Below the pieces are notes generated by a model, which saw nothing but the letters and a program-made list of their open reading frames with translations, was not told where the DNA came from and made no database searches. This document shows, in pieces, positions 56,566-64,000 of a DNA stretch of 64,000 bases. Position 1 is the stretch's first letter, and each line of letters opens with the position of its first letter. The stretch comes from Plantibacter sp. Leaf314 (GTDB lineage: Bacteria; Actinomycetota; Actinomycetes; Actinomycetales; Microbacteriaceae), in assembly GCF_001423185.1 (NCBI RefSeq), contig NZ_LMOB01000001.1, forward strand, positions 1,843,889 through 1,907,888. Reading direction: 5' to 3'. Made by a program: the position numbers and the translations under genes.

Positions 56566-56730
56566 ATGATGATCACGAGCGCGACCTACAGCTCGGCCAT
56601 GTCGGCCGAGACGAGACGGTTCTTCGAGCGCCAGCTCGAACAGGACCTCGAACGGCGGCGGCGACGCCGCGAGCGCCTGCTCGACGAAGGCGCTCCCCAC
56701 CACGACCAGGGTGGGACCATGGAGCGGTGA
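56566..56730 (+). CDS. 54-residue basic helical peptide coupled to the LuxR-type regulator
   Basis: GGAGGGA lies five bases before the ATG, an excellent site. The sequence reads [20 protein letters not shown] then an arginine-rich stretch ([15 protein letters not shown]), predicted as one amphipathic helix. Its TGA overlaps the GTG of the next gene (GTGA, 56727-56730), so it is cotranslated with it. A cofactor or leader for the regulator is possible. Confidence 0.7.
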   Translation: MMITSATYSSAMSAETRRFFERQLEQDLERRRRRRERLLDEGAPHHDQGGTMER

Positions 56731-59702
56731 CCCTGCCCGCGACGAGCCCGACGATGATCGGGCGCGCGTCCGACCTCGCTGCGATGCGGTCCGTGTTCGA
56801 CACCGTCGCCGCGGACGGATCGCGCAGCCTGGTGCTGAGCGGCGAAGCCGGCATCGGGAAGACCCGACTGCTGACGGAGTTCACCCGGTCGGTCCGCTCG
56901 TCGGCGCTCGTGATCACGGGGCAGTGCGTCGACCTGGGCGACGTCGCCGCGCCGTACGCACCCGTGCTGGGCCTCATGAAGGACCTCGTCGCACGACGGG
57001 GCCGGGAGGCCGTGCTCGACGCCGCCGGGCCCGGCCGGGCCTCGCTCGAGACCCTCCTGCCGTCGCCCGGTGTGGAGCCGGAGGACCAGCGCGACGGCGG
57101 CGTGGGGCGGCTCCACGAGACCGTCGCCGTCCTGCTCGAGGCGCTCTCCCGAGAGCAGCCCGTGGTCGTCGCGATCGAGGACGTCCACTGGGCCGACGGC
57201 GCGACCCTCAGCCTGCTCGCGTTCCTCGTGCGCGTCCTGACCGATGCCCACGTGATGATCGTGCTCACGGTCCGCAACGAGGACGTGTCGCGCGGACACC
57301 CCCTGCGCGGCTTCCTGGCCGAACTCGACCGTACGAGGCGGGTCGAACGGCACGGCCTCGAGCGTCTGAGCCGCGGCGATGTGCTGCGTCAGGCCATCGC
57401 CATCCGCGGTAGCTCGCTCGACACGGTCTCCATCGACAGCGTGTACGCCCGCAGCGAGGGCGTCCCCTTCTTCGTGGAGGAGCTCTTGGGACTCGGCGAC
57501 GACGGCGACGATGTCGGCGACGATCTGCCCGACACCCTCCGCGAGCTCCTCCTCGCCCGCTACGAACGACTCACGCCCACCACCCAACAGTTGCTGCGCG
57601 TGGTCTCCGCCGGCGGTGTCCGCGTCGAGCATGCGCTCCTGGAGCGCGTGTTCACCGGCGACCACGACGCCCTCGACGCCGGCGTGCGGGAGGCCATCGC
57701 GGCGAACGTCCTCGTCGCGGACACGACCACCTACGCGTTCCGTCATGCGCTCGTCCGGGAGGCGATCCACGACGACCTGCTGCCGGGGGAACGGACGCGC
57801 TTCCACGCGGGGTTCGCCGAGGCCTTGGAAGCCGCGGCCGGGGTCGAACCGGTTGCGGCCGAGGTGTCGTACCACTGGATGCTCGCTCGCGACGTCCGGC
57901 GGGCGTTCCCGGCCACCGTGCGGGCAATGGAGCAGGCGCATGCGGCCTTCGCCTACAGCACGGAGGCGCAGCTCGGGGAACGCCTGCTCGAGATCTGGGA
58001 CCAGATCCCCGAGGCACAGGACCTCGTCGGCCGCTCACGCTCTGAGCTCATGCGACGCACAGCGAGCGCTCTGCGGAATGCGGGCTGGACGGACCGTGCG
58101 ATCGCGATGGTCGACGAGGTGCTCGCCACGCCGGAGGACCGCGACGACCTCGATCAGGCCAAGCTGCTGCGCGACAAGGCGTTCTACCTCGCGAACCTCG
58201 GGCGGCCAGGGTCGGTGGAGCTCCTCGAACAGGCCCTCGCGCGTGTCCCCGCCGACACCCCCGGCGAGCTGCGCGGTGTGCTGCTCACGAGCCTCGCCGC
58301 ACGGCACATGATCGTCGGCCGACTGGAGCGGGCGATCGAGTACGCCGACGCCGCCGCGCAGGAGGCCGCGCGCACCGGCTCGGCGCGGAACGCCTCGGTC
58401 GCGGCGAACATCGGCGGCATCGCCCGCATCCACCGTGGCGAGCTGGACGCGGGGAGGCCGATGCTCGCGACCGCGGAGTCGCTGGCCGACGGCGACGGCA
58501 GCGCGCTCCTCCGATACCGGGTGAACGCCTCCGACATGGCGAACCTGCTCGGTTCGTACGAGGACGCGCTCGCATCGGCGCTGGAAGGTGTCGCACGCGC
58601 GAGGGCACTCGGCGTCGAGCGCAGCTCCGGGCTCATCCTGTCGTCGAACGCGGTCGACCCCCTGGTGGCGCTCGGTCGATGGGACGAGGCGGAAGAGCGC
58701 GTGCATCGGGCCCTCGCCCTGCAGCCGCCGCTCGCGTTCTCCGTGTACCTCCGCCAGTCGCTCATCCTCCTCATGCTGTGGCGTGGCGATGCCGAGACCG
58801 CAGCGACGCTCTACCGCCGCTGGCGGAAGGGGATGCTCTCACTGTCGGGCCTGGAGGTGCAGACCCGGTTCGGCGTCGCGCGTGTCGTGATGCAGGTCGG
58901 CCTCGCCACCGGCGACCTCGCCGGAGCGTGGTCGCCCGCCGGTGTCGGCGTGTTCGACGCCCCCGACCACCGCCCGATGCCGGCGTACGACCTTCCTGCG
59001 CTGGCGGACGCGGCTCGGGTCATGGCCCGGGTGCGGGTCGCCATGGCCGCGGGGACGCTCGATCTCGGATCCGGGCCGTTCGCTGGCCTCGACGACGCAC
59101 GACTCCGGGAGCAGGAGACGCGTTGGCGGGCACTCATCGCGAAGGAGCGGTTCTGGCCGACCGCACCGCTCTGGAGTGCCCTGGTCGACGCTGAACTCGG
59201 CGGGCCGGACGGCATCGGCGACGACGTGGGCGCCTGGGAGACGGCTCGCGCGATGGCCGAGCGTCCGTTCGCGCCCGCCGCGCTCGCGCCCTACACGGCG
59301 CTCCGACTCGCGGAAGCGCGGGTGGCCGCCGGCGATCGTCCGCGGGCGCAGGACGCCCTCATCACCGCCGTCGCGGAGGCGACGACACTCGGCGCTGGCC
59401 TCGTCCTCGACGGTGCTCGGGCGTTGGCGGCGCGGGCATCGCTGAACCTCGACGGCCGACCTCGGGCACGCACCTCGGGCGGGTCCGTGGAGCTGACCGC
59501 GCGCGAACGCCAGGTGCTGCAGCTCGTCGCGGAGGGCCTCAGCAACCCGCAGATCGGTGAGCAACTGTTCATCAGTGCGAAGACGGCCAGCGTCCATGTC
59601 TCGGCCATCCTGCGGAAGCTCGGTGTGTCGACCCGGACCGAAGCCGCGATGGTCGCCGGAGCGAGCGGACTGCTCGCGGCGAGCGCCGAGCAACCCGACT
59701 GA
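56727..59702 (+). CDS. Large ATP-binding LuxR-family regulator (LAL type)
   Basis: 991 residues. An AAA-type ATPase domain with Walker [14 protein letters not shown] (about 33-46) and Walker [13 protein letters not shown]; a long TPR-like helical middle (about 400-850); and a C-terminal LuxR helix-turn-helix ([36 protein letters not shown]). LAL proteins such as MalT bind ATP and an inducer and activate transcription. The targets are unknown. Cotranslated with the small peptide. Confidence 0.92.
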   Translation: MTLPATSPTMIGRASDLAAMRSVFDTVAADGSRSLVLSGEAGIGKTRLLTEFTRSVRSSALVITGQCVDLGDVAAPYAPVLGLMKDLVARRGREAVLDAAGPGRASLETLLPSPGVEPEDQRDGGVGRLHETVAVLLEALSREQPVVVAIEDVHWADGATLSLLAFLVRVLTDAHVMIVLTVRNEDVSRGHPLRGFLAELDRTRRVERHGLERLSRGDVLRQAIAIRGSSLDTVSIDSVYARSEGVPFFVEELLGLGDDGDDVGDDLPDTLRELLLARYERLTPTTQQLLRVVSAGGVRVEHALLERVFTGDHDALDAGVREAIAANVLVADTTTYAFRHALVREAIHDDLLPGERTRFHAGFAEALEAAAGVEPVAAEVSYHWMLARDVRRAFPATVRAMEQAHAAFAYSTEAQLGERLLEIWDQIPEAQDLVGRSRSELMRRTASALRNAGWTDRAIAMVDEVLATPEDRDDLDQAKLLRDKAFYLANLGRPGSVELLEQALARVPADTPGELRGVLLTSLAARHMIVGRLERAIEYADAAAQEAARTGSARNASVAANIGGIARIHRGELDAGRPMLATAESLADGDGSALLRYRVNASDMANLLGSYEDALASALEGVARARALGVERSSGLILSSNAVDPLVALGRWDEAEERVHRALALQPPLAFSVYLRQSLILLMLWRGDAETAATLYRRWRKGMLSLSGLEVQTRFGVARVVMQVGLATGDLAGAWSPAGVGVFDAPDHRPMPAYDLPALADAARVMARVRVAMAAGTLDLGSGPFAGLDDARLREQETRWRALIAKERFWPTAPLWSALVDAELGGPDGIGDDVGAWETARAMAERPFAPAALAPYTALRLAEARVAAGDRPRAQDALITAVAEATTLGAGLVLDGARALAARASLNLDGRPRARTSGGSVELTARERQVLQLVAEGLSNPQIGEQLFISAKTASVHVSAILRKLGVSTRTEAAMVAGASGLLAASAEQPD

Positions 59703-59742
59703 CCCGGCTGACCCGGGCGGCTGTCCTCGCGGCGGGGTGGGT

Positions 59743-59803
59743 CCCGGCCGAAATCGAGGGAACGTCGGCCGGGAACCCCGACAGGGCGAAAGGGTCCTGT
59801 CGG
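59743..59803. terminator. Two adjacent hairpins between convergent genes
   Basis: CCCGGCCGA (59743-59751) pairs with TCGGCCGGG (59765-59773), and CCGACAGG (59778-59785) pairs with CCTGTCGG (59796-59803). The hairpins sit after the LuxR gene and face the convergent TPR gene. No T-run follows, as is common in actinobacterial terminators. Confidence 0.6.
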
Positions 59804-59909
59804 CATCAGCGTAATCACGGAGCCGGAGGCGGGGCGGGCTGTTGCGTTCTTTGGACAGCGGGTGCGTTCGGGAGGGAGGCGCCCCCGCTCGGCCCTGGCC
59901 ACTCCGCCG

Positions 59910-60743
59910 TCAGCCGGGGAGTTCCCACGAGGGATCGCGCAGCAGCTCGGTCGCGTACCCGTCGCCGCGCGCTGCCGCGATCTCGTAGGCCTGCCTCGCC
60001 GCAGCATCGTCGCCGAGCGTGTGGAGCAGGTTGCCGAGCATGCGCGCCGAGCGGGCATCTCCGACGGCAATCGCCCGGAGGTAGGCGTCCTGCGCCCGGT
60101 CCACATCGCCCGCCCAGTCGTGAATGTCTCCGAGCACGGCCAAGGCGTCCAAGTCGTTTGCCGCCACCCGGTCGCCGAGCAATGCGACCGCATCCTCCAC
60201 GTGGCCGAGCTTGGCGATCGCCAACGCCCGCCAACACACCCAGATGTCCTCGCTGTCCCCGACACGGTCGAGACAGGCGAGCGCCTCGTCCATGTGCTCC
60301 GCGTCGTCGTAGTGGTCCGCGATGAGACCGCCGAGGATTCCGAAGAGCCTGGGATCCTCCCAGTCGGGGTGGCGCGATACGAAGTCGCGGAGCACCGCCT
60401 CGGCGCGAGGATCGCCGAGCCAGTCGAGCGACTGTGCCAGGGCGAATCCGGCGAGGTCGAGCCCAGCGGCTGCAGACGCTTCCAACGCGAGGAGTGCCGC
60501 CTGCGGGCGGATGTCGTCCCGATCGGACCAGTCGAGCTCCCACAGGGCGGTGCCGCAGTCATACATCGCGTTGGCGAAGGACTCCTCCGGGTCGAAGAAC
60601 GTCTCCCAGTACTCTTCCGCGAACGGGTGCCCAAGTGCGGCCAGGGAGGCCCGGACGAGCGCGCACGCGCGTTCCGGTCGACCCTTCGCCCTGAGATCGA
60701 GGAGCGCGGCGATGAGCGCTTCCGACGATTCGAATCGCATCAT
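59910..60743 (-). CDS. TPR/Sel1-like repeat protein
   Basis: 277 residues, entirely helical. Repeated hydrophobic pairs appear at LLGDRVAANDLDALAVLGDI and DAYLRAIAVGDARSARMLGN, and the N-terminal part AFAEEYWETFFDPEES. Probably a protein-protein interaction module. Starts ATG ATG at 60743 or 60740 with GGGGTGG upstream. No membrane segments. Confidence 0.7.
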   Translation of the reverse strand: MMRFESSEALIAALLDLRAKGRPERACALVRASLAALGHPFAEEYWETFFDPEESFANAMYDCGTALWELDWSDRDDIRPQAALLALEASAAAGLDLAGFALAQSLDWLGDPRAEAVLRDFVSRHPDWEDPRLFGILGGLIADHYDDAEHMDEALACLDRVGDSEDIWVCWRALAIAKLGHVEDAVALLGDRVAANDLDALAVLGDIHDWAGDVDRAQDAYLRAIAVGDARSARMLGNLLHTLGDDAAARQAYEIAAARGDGYATELLRDPSWELPG

Positions 60744-60815
60744 GCCACCCCATTCCGCGCCACCGGCCACGAGTGGACATCATGGCAGCATCGCCGTTCG
60801 CGGTGCGACGGAGCG

Positions 60816-60986
60816 CTACCGCCGGTTGTTCAGGGAACGCTGGACGGCTCCGAACGCGATGGTGCCGACGATGAGGATGACGCCGATGACGCCGAGCCAG
60901 AACAGGCCCTTCAGCACGAACCCGACGATGGAGAGGACCGCCCAGAGGGCGAGGAGGACGACGATGACGACGGCGAACTTCTGCAC
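60816..60986 (-). CDS. Miniature membrane protein A
   Basis: 56 residues from GTG 60986 with AGGAA upstream. Hydrophobic throughout: VQKFAVVIVVLLALWAVLSI, then VGFVLKGLFWLGVIGVILIV and a basic tail. Two helices with a GFVLKGLFWLG turn. It is closely related to the protein at 61860-62021, which lies on the other side of the phosphatase gene. Confidence 0.7.
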   Translation of the reverse strand: MQKFAVVIVVLLALWAVLSIVGFVLKGLFWLGVIGVILIVGTIAFGAVQRSLNNRR

Positions 60987-61086
60987 GGGTGTGGGTTTCC
61001 TGTTCCGGGGGTGATGGCGGCTGACGGGATCGGGTGACGATCAGGCAGGACCCTAGCAGGACGGCCTTTGCGTCGGCCGGAACCGG

Positions 61087-61791
61087 TCACCCGACGAGGA
61101 GCCGTCGCAGGCGGGTCCGAACCTCCTCGTCGAGACCCAGGAGGTCGAAGACGCCGTCGACCTCGGCGACGAACGCGCGCACATGCGGGGTGACTTCGTC
61201 GAGGAAGGCGTCGACCTGCTCCGCCGTCCAGGTGGCTTGGCGATCGTGCGTCGGTCCTCCGTGCGGCGCAGCCCCCGCCATCGCCCGGACCGACGCCGCG
61301 TAGTCGTCGGGGACGCCGGCGTTGGCGAGGAGGAGGGCGCTGATCAGGCCGGTGCGGTCCCGTCCGGCGGCACAGTGCACGAGGATCCCGGGCTCGCTCG
61401 TGGCGACCGTCTCCAACGCGACGCGGACGAGGTCCGGCAGGATGCGCACGTTGTGCTGCCAGTACTCGGGCGAATCGAGGATCGGCAGGCAGACCTCACG
61501 GAACTCGGGATCCGCCTGGTCCTCGGTCGGCGCCAGCGTGATGACGAGATCCGCCGGGGGCCGGGCGTCCGGGTCGGCGTCTCGGGCACCGACCTCGTCG
61601 GCACTGCGGAGGTCGACCACGGAGCGCAGCCCCCATCGCGTCGCCGCCGCCCACCCGGCTTCGGTGAGCAGCTCCCGTCGTGGTCCTCGCGCGATCCGCC
61701 CGCTGACCGTCACGCCGGTGGACGACAACGGCGTCGGCAGGCCGCCGAGGTCTCTCAGGTTGCGCAGGCCGTCCCAGTCCAGGTTCCGCAT
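61087..61791 (-). CDS. Tyrosine-protein phosphatase family
   Basis: 234 residues. The signature loop is LVHCAAGRDRTGLISALLLA with catalytic Cys140 and the Arg in GRDRTG. The N-terminus NLRDLGGLPT matches the atypical actinobacterial phosphatase group (like PtpB). Length from ATG 61791 is normal. It dephosphorylates phosphotyrosine or phospholipid substrates. Flanked by two paralogous mini membrane proteins. Confidence 0.88.
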   Translation of the reverse strand: MRNLDWDGLRNLRDLGGLPTPLSSTGVTVSGRIARGPRRELLTEAGWAAATRWGLRSVVDLRSADEVGARDADPDARPPADLVITLAPTEDQADPEFREVCLPILDSPEYWQHNVRILPDLVRVALETVATSEPGILVHCAAGRDRTGLISALLLANAGVPDDYAASVRAMAGAAPHGGPTHDRQATWTAEQVDAFLDEVTPHVRAFVAEVDGVFDLLGLDEEVRTRLRRLLVG

Positions 61792-61859
61792 CCGGCAGAG
61801 CGTACCCGACCGGCCTGCGCCGTGCGGCTCGGCGCGGTACGGCGCGGTACGCCTCAGCG

Positions 61860-62021
61860 CTACAGCTTGCGCTTGCTCGCAGCTCGGCGGATGGCACCGA
61901 ACACGATCGTCCCGATGAACAGGACGATACCGATGATGCCCAGCCAGAGCAGACCCTTCAACGCGAACCCGACGACGGAGAGGATCGCCCAGAGGACGAG
62001 GAGGACGATGATGATCTGCAT
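61860..62021 (-). CDS. Miniature membrane protein B (paralogue of A)
   Basis: 53 residues from ATG 62021 (AGGAA upstream, as in A). MQIIIVLLVLWAILSVVGFA then LKGLLWLGIIGIVLFIGTIV and a basic end RRAASKRKL. About two thirds of positions match protein A, including the VGF-LKGL-WLG turn. The two arose by duplication around the phosphatase gene. Confidence 0.7.
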   Translation of the reverse strand: MQIIIVLLVLWAILSVVGFALKGLLWLGIIGIVLFIGTIVFGAIRRAASKRKL

Positions 62022-62069
62022 GGGCGTGGGTTCCTGATTCCGTGGGGTGGTGGTGCTCGGTGATGGGGG

Positions 62070-62234
62070 TCAGTGGATGCGGAGCTCGGCGACGAGCGGG
62101 CACGCGAACGGATCGCGGGCCCCGAGGCCGACCCGGTTGAGGTAGCGGATGACGATGCCGTACGAACGCAGCAGCGTGGTCTCCGTGTACGGCACGTCGA
62201 GCGCCGCACAGTGGTCACGCACCAGCCGCCGCAC
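62070..62234 (-). other. In-frame continuation of the desaturase beyond the TAG
   Basis: After the amber codon (62237-62235) the same frame stays open for 54 codons to a TGA at 62072-62070. It encodes VRRLVRDHCAALDVPYTETT and LLRSYGIVIRYLNRVGLGAR, which is the normal C-terminal end of this desaturase family. The continued coding shows that the TAG interrupts a once continuous gene. Confidence 0.85.
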
Positions 62235-63287
62235 CTACTTCAGTGCGGGCCGCGGCATCGACGGGAACAGGTGGTGCTCCACCTGGTAGTTCAGGCCACC
62301 CATGAGGAACGACACCCACAGGCCACCCGTGACGTTCCGCGAGGTGCGCACCTGGCGGGAGAAGAAGTCGACGTTCGCATCGTGGGCGATCGTCGGCATG
62401 CCCTTGTGGTTCGGCGCGAAGGACGCGCCCATCATGACGCCGAACACCGCGAACTGCACGCCGAGGAACGCGCACGCCAAACCGAACGGCAGGAAGGTGA
62501 ACACGACGCCGAGGAGGAGACCGAACCGGGCCAGGAGCAGCGCCCCCTCGATCGCGCGATCGCGGCCGCCGGCCCTCGTCCCGACGCCGCTCACCACCGA
62601 GCGGATCGCGAGCCAGTGCAGGTTGAGGCCCTCGAGCGTGAGGAGCGGGAAGAACAGCCAGCCCTGGTGGCGGTAGAAGAGCTTCGCGGCCCGATTGCGC
62701 ACCGCGCTGACGTCCTCCGGCAGGAAGCGGATCGTGTCCGGCTCGATGTCGGGATCCTTGCCCACGGTGTTCGGGTTGCCGTGATGACGGGTGTGCTTGT
62801 TCATCCACCACGAGTAGCTGAGACCCACGAGGAACGTCCCGAGGAAGCGACCGGCACGGTCGTTCCACGCGCGCGACTCGAACACCTGCCGGTGCGCGGC
62901 CTCGTGCGAGAGGAACGCGAACTGCGTGAACAGCACGCCGAGCGCCGCGGCGACGAGCAGTTGCCACCAGGACGCTCCGAGCATCGCGAAGGCCACCCAG
63001 CAGCCGGCGGTCGCGAGGACGAGTACAGCGAAGAGGGTCCAGTAGAACGCGTACCGCCGCCGGAGGAGACCGGCTGACTTCACCTGCGCGAGGATCGCGG
63101 AGTAACTCGACGTACCGCCGGCCCGCGGCGTGCTGCTCGGTCCGGTCTTGCGGAACCCGCTGCTGCGTTCGACCGTCACCGGACCCGCTCCGCCAGGTGG
63201 ACGGGCGGTGTCGTCGAGGTCGATGATCGCCGACGGCGCGTGGAGAACGGGCCTGATCGGTGCGTGCGCATGATGCTCCCTGGGCAT
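62235..63287 (-). CDS. Fatty acid desaturase, interrupted by an in-frame TAG near the C-terminus
   Basis: 350 residues before the TAG. The three histidine boxes that bind the di-iron centre are all present: SHEAAH, HTRHHGN and NYQVEHHLFP, the last about 12 residues before the TAG. About five helices separate them. The family end (about 54 residues) is cut off. The truncated protein may still be active, be read through by suppression, or be a fresh pseudogene. The start 63287 is uncertain: its ribosome site is weak. It acts on membrane lipid acyl chains. Confidence 0.8.
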   Translation of the reverse strand: MPREHHAHAPIRPVLHAPSAIIDLDDTARPPGGAGPVTVERSSGFRKTGPSSTPRAGGTSSYSAILAQVKSAGLLRRRYAFYWTLFAVLVLATAGCWVAFAMLGASWWQLLVAAALGVLFTQFAFLSHEAAHRQVFESRAWNDRAGRFLGTFLVGLSYSWWMNKHTRHHGNPNTVGKDPDIEPDTIRFLPEDVSAVRNRAAKLFYRHQGWLFFPLLTLEGLNLHWLAIRSVVSGVGTRAGGRDRAIEGALLLARFGLLLGVVFTFLPFGLACAFLGVQFAVFGVMMGASFAPNHKGMPTIAHDANVDFFSRQVRTSRNVTGGLWVSFLMGGLNYQVEHHLFPSMPRPALK

Positions 63288-63464
63288 GGACGGATGTGGA
63301 GGGATTGTCCGGCGACCGGGGTCTGGGGCAGCGCCCGTTCAGCGTAGGACGGCCCCGGCGATCGATGCAAATCAGGCCGGAAGAGATGCCGCCGCGGTAC
63401 CACGGAAGGGTTCCGGCTCGGTTACGGTTGATCCGCTACTCGACAGATGAGGACGAACCCAGCC

Positions 63465-64000
63465 ATGGATGACACGCGCGAAGCACGACTCATCGAGACG
63501 TTCGTGACACTCACCGACAGCCTCGTCGACGACTACGACGTCGTCGAGGTCCTGCAGATCCTCGTCGATCGGGCCGTCGAACTCTTCGACGCCGCGGCCG
63601 GGGCGATCCACCTCGCCGACCGCGACGGCGCCCTCAAGGTCGTCGCCTCCACGAGCGAGCGCAGCAGCTTCTTCGGACTCCTCCAGTTGAACGCCGGCGA
63701 GGGCCCGTGCATCACCGCGGTCACCTCGGGCGACCTGGTGACGGCGGAGACCGTCGAAGACCTCCGCGCGCACTGGCCGAGGTTCGCGGAGGCCTCGAGC
63801 GAGCACGGGTACGCCGGTGTCCACGCCATCCCCATGCGACTCCGCGACACCATCGTCGGGTCGCTGAACCTCTTCCGCGAGACCGAGGGCGCACTCAACG
63901 GCGCCGACGCCCGAGCAGCCCAGGCGTTGGCCGACGTCGCGACGATCAGCCTCCTGCAGCAGCGGACGATCGAGAGCGCGACCCTCGCCACCGCACAACT
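63465..64000 (+). CDS. GAF-domain protein (partial, cut by the window end)
   Basis: 178 complete residues and continuing. A GAF domain covers about residues 18-165, with LQILVDRAVELFDAAAGAIH and LLQLNAGEGPCITAVTSGDL. In actinobacteria such proteins usually continue into an ANTAR RNA-binding domain; that part would lie beyond the edge. A TCAGGCC-type spacer and 177 bases separate it from the desaturase gene. Confidence 0.8.
   Translation, partial: MDDTREARLIETFVTLTDSLVDDYDVVEVLQILVDRAVELFDAAAGAIHLADRDGALKVVASTSERSSFFGLLQLNAGEGPCITAVTSGDLVTAETVEDLRAHWPRFAEASSEHGYAGVHAIPMRLRDTIVGSLNLFRETEGALNGADARAAQALADVATISLLQQRTIESATLATAQ

Overview
The window comes from a high-GC Gram-positive actinobacterium, most likely a member of the Microbacteriaceae. 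The grounds are the strong G/C bias at third codon positions, frequent GTG starts and ATGA/GTGA gene overlaps, a DUF222 (13E12-type) HNH gene, WYL regulators, DosR/DevR-like sites and a family of short palindromic repeats (core CCCTGAGCCTGTCGAAGGG). All assignments are by inspection of the sequence; genus-level placement is inference.

Layout. (1) 1-600: an Abi_2/AbiF-type gene that has lost its catalytic middle, preceded by a strong GAAA-loop hairpin that resembles the small RNA found beside such genes. (2) 850-8880: a complete potassium-uptake operon, small peptide-kdpF-kdpA-kdpB-kdpC-kdpD-kdpE. Two of its junctions (A/B and C/D) carry partial tandem duplications, each creating a mini-ORF of 31 or 22 codons between the real genes. 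(3) 9000-18540: SRPBCC protein, MFS and ThrE-type exporters, HNH protein, amino-acid permease, FMN-dependent monooxygenase and an alpha/beta hydrolase; convergent junctions are filled with the palindromic repeats. (4) 18583-20392: tRNA-Gly(CCC), an unrecognised membrane protein and a DCC thiol-disulfide protein. (5) 20486-27345: a module that looks like a hypoxia/fermentation island. A lactate permease, L-lactate dehydrogenase and tandem universal stress protein form one operon, divergent from a DevS/DevR-like two-component pair; a DosR-type 15-bp box lies in the divergent promoter and a second lies before a small membrane protein. (6) 27500-41150: accessory metabolism and regulators (GAD-like protein, HSL-type esterase with an MFS exporter, cupin, VOC, two WYL regulators, secreted GH18-like protein, SDR with divergent TetR, epoxide hydrolase, a membrane-protein/wHTH pair, M20 amidohydrolase), several with clear palindromic operators. 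(7) 41190-45220: an iron/phosphonate-type ABC importer (fused permease, ATPase, lipoprotein). (8) 45360-56400: serine hydrolase and a remnant of a relative, MOSC, Lrp, RecQ, Nudix, ASCH, a ketopantoate-reductase-like gene coupled to an M20 peptidase, S4 protein and NmrA-type reductase. (9) 56560-64000: a large ATP-binding LuxR regulator coupled to a 54-residue peptide, a TPR-like protein, a tyrosine phosphatase flanked by two paralogous miniature membrane proteins, a fatty acid desaturase interrupted by an in-frame TAG, and the 5' part of a GAF-domain gene cut by the window edge.

How it works together. The kdp genes give high-affinity K+ uptake with their own sensor/regulator. The DevRS-like pair probably controls its neighbours, tying oxygen or redox state to lactate metabolism and a stress protein. 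The remainder is a patchwork of small operons with local regulators, typical of a soil or plant-associated actinobacterium. No rRNA, CRISPR array, prophage or intact insertion sequence was seen.

Most worth following up: the two junction duplications in the kdp operon, the amber codon in the desaturase, the catalytically gutted Abi gene with its hairpin RNA, the DosR-type boxes, and the collapsed serine-hydrolase copy at 45.4 kb.
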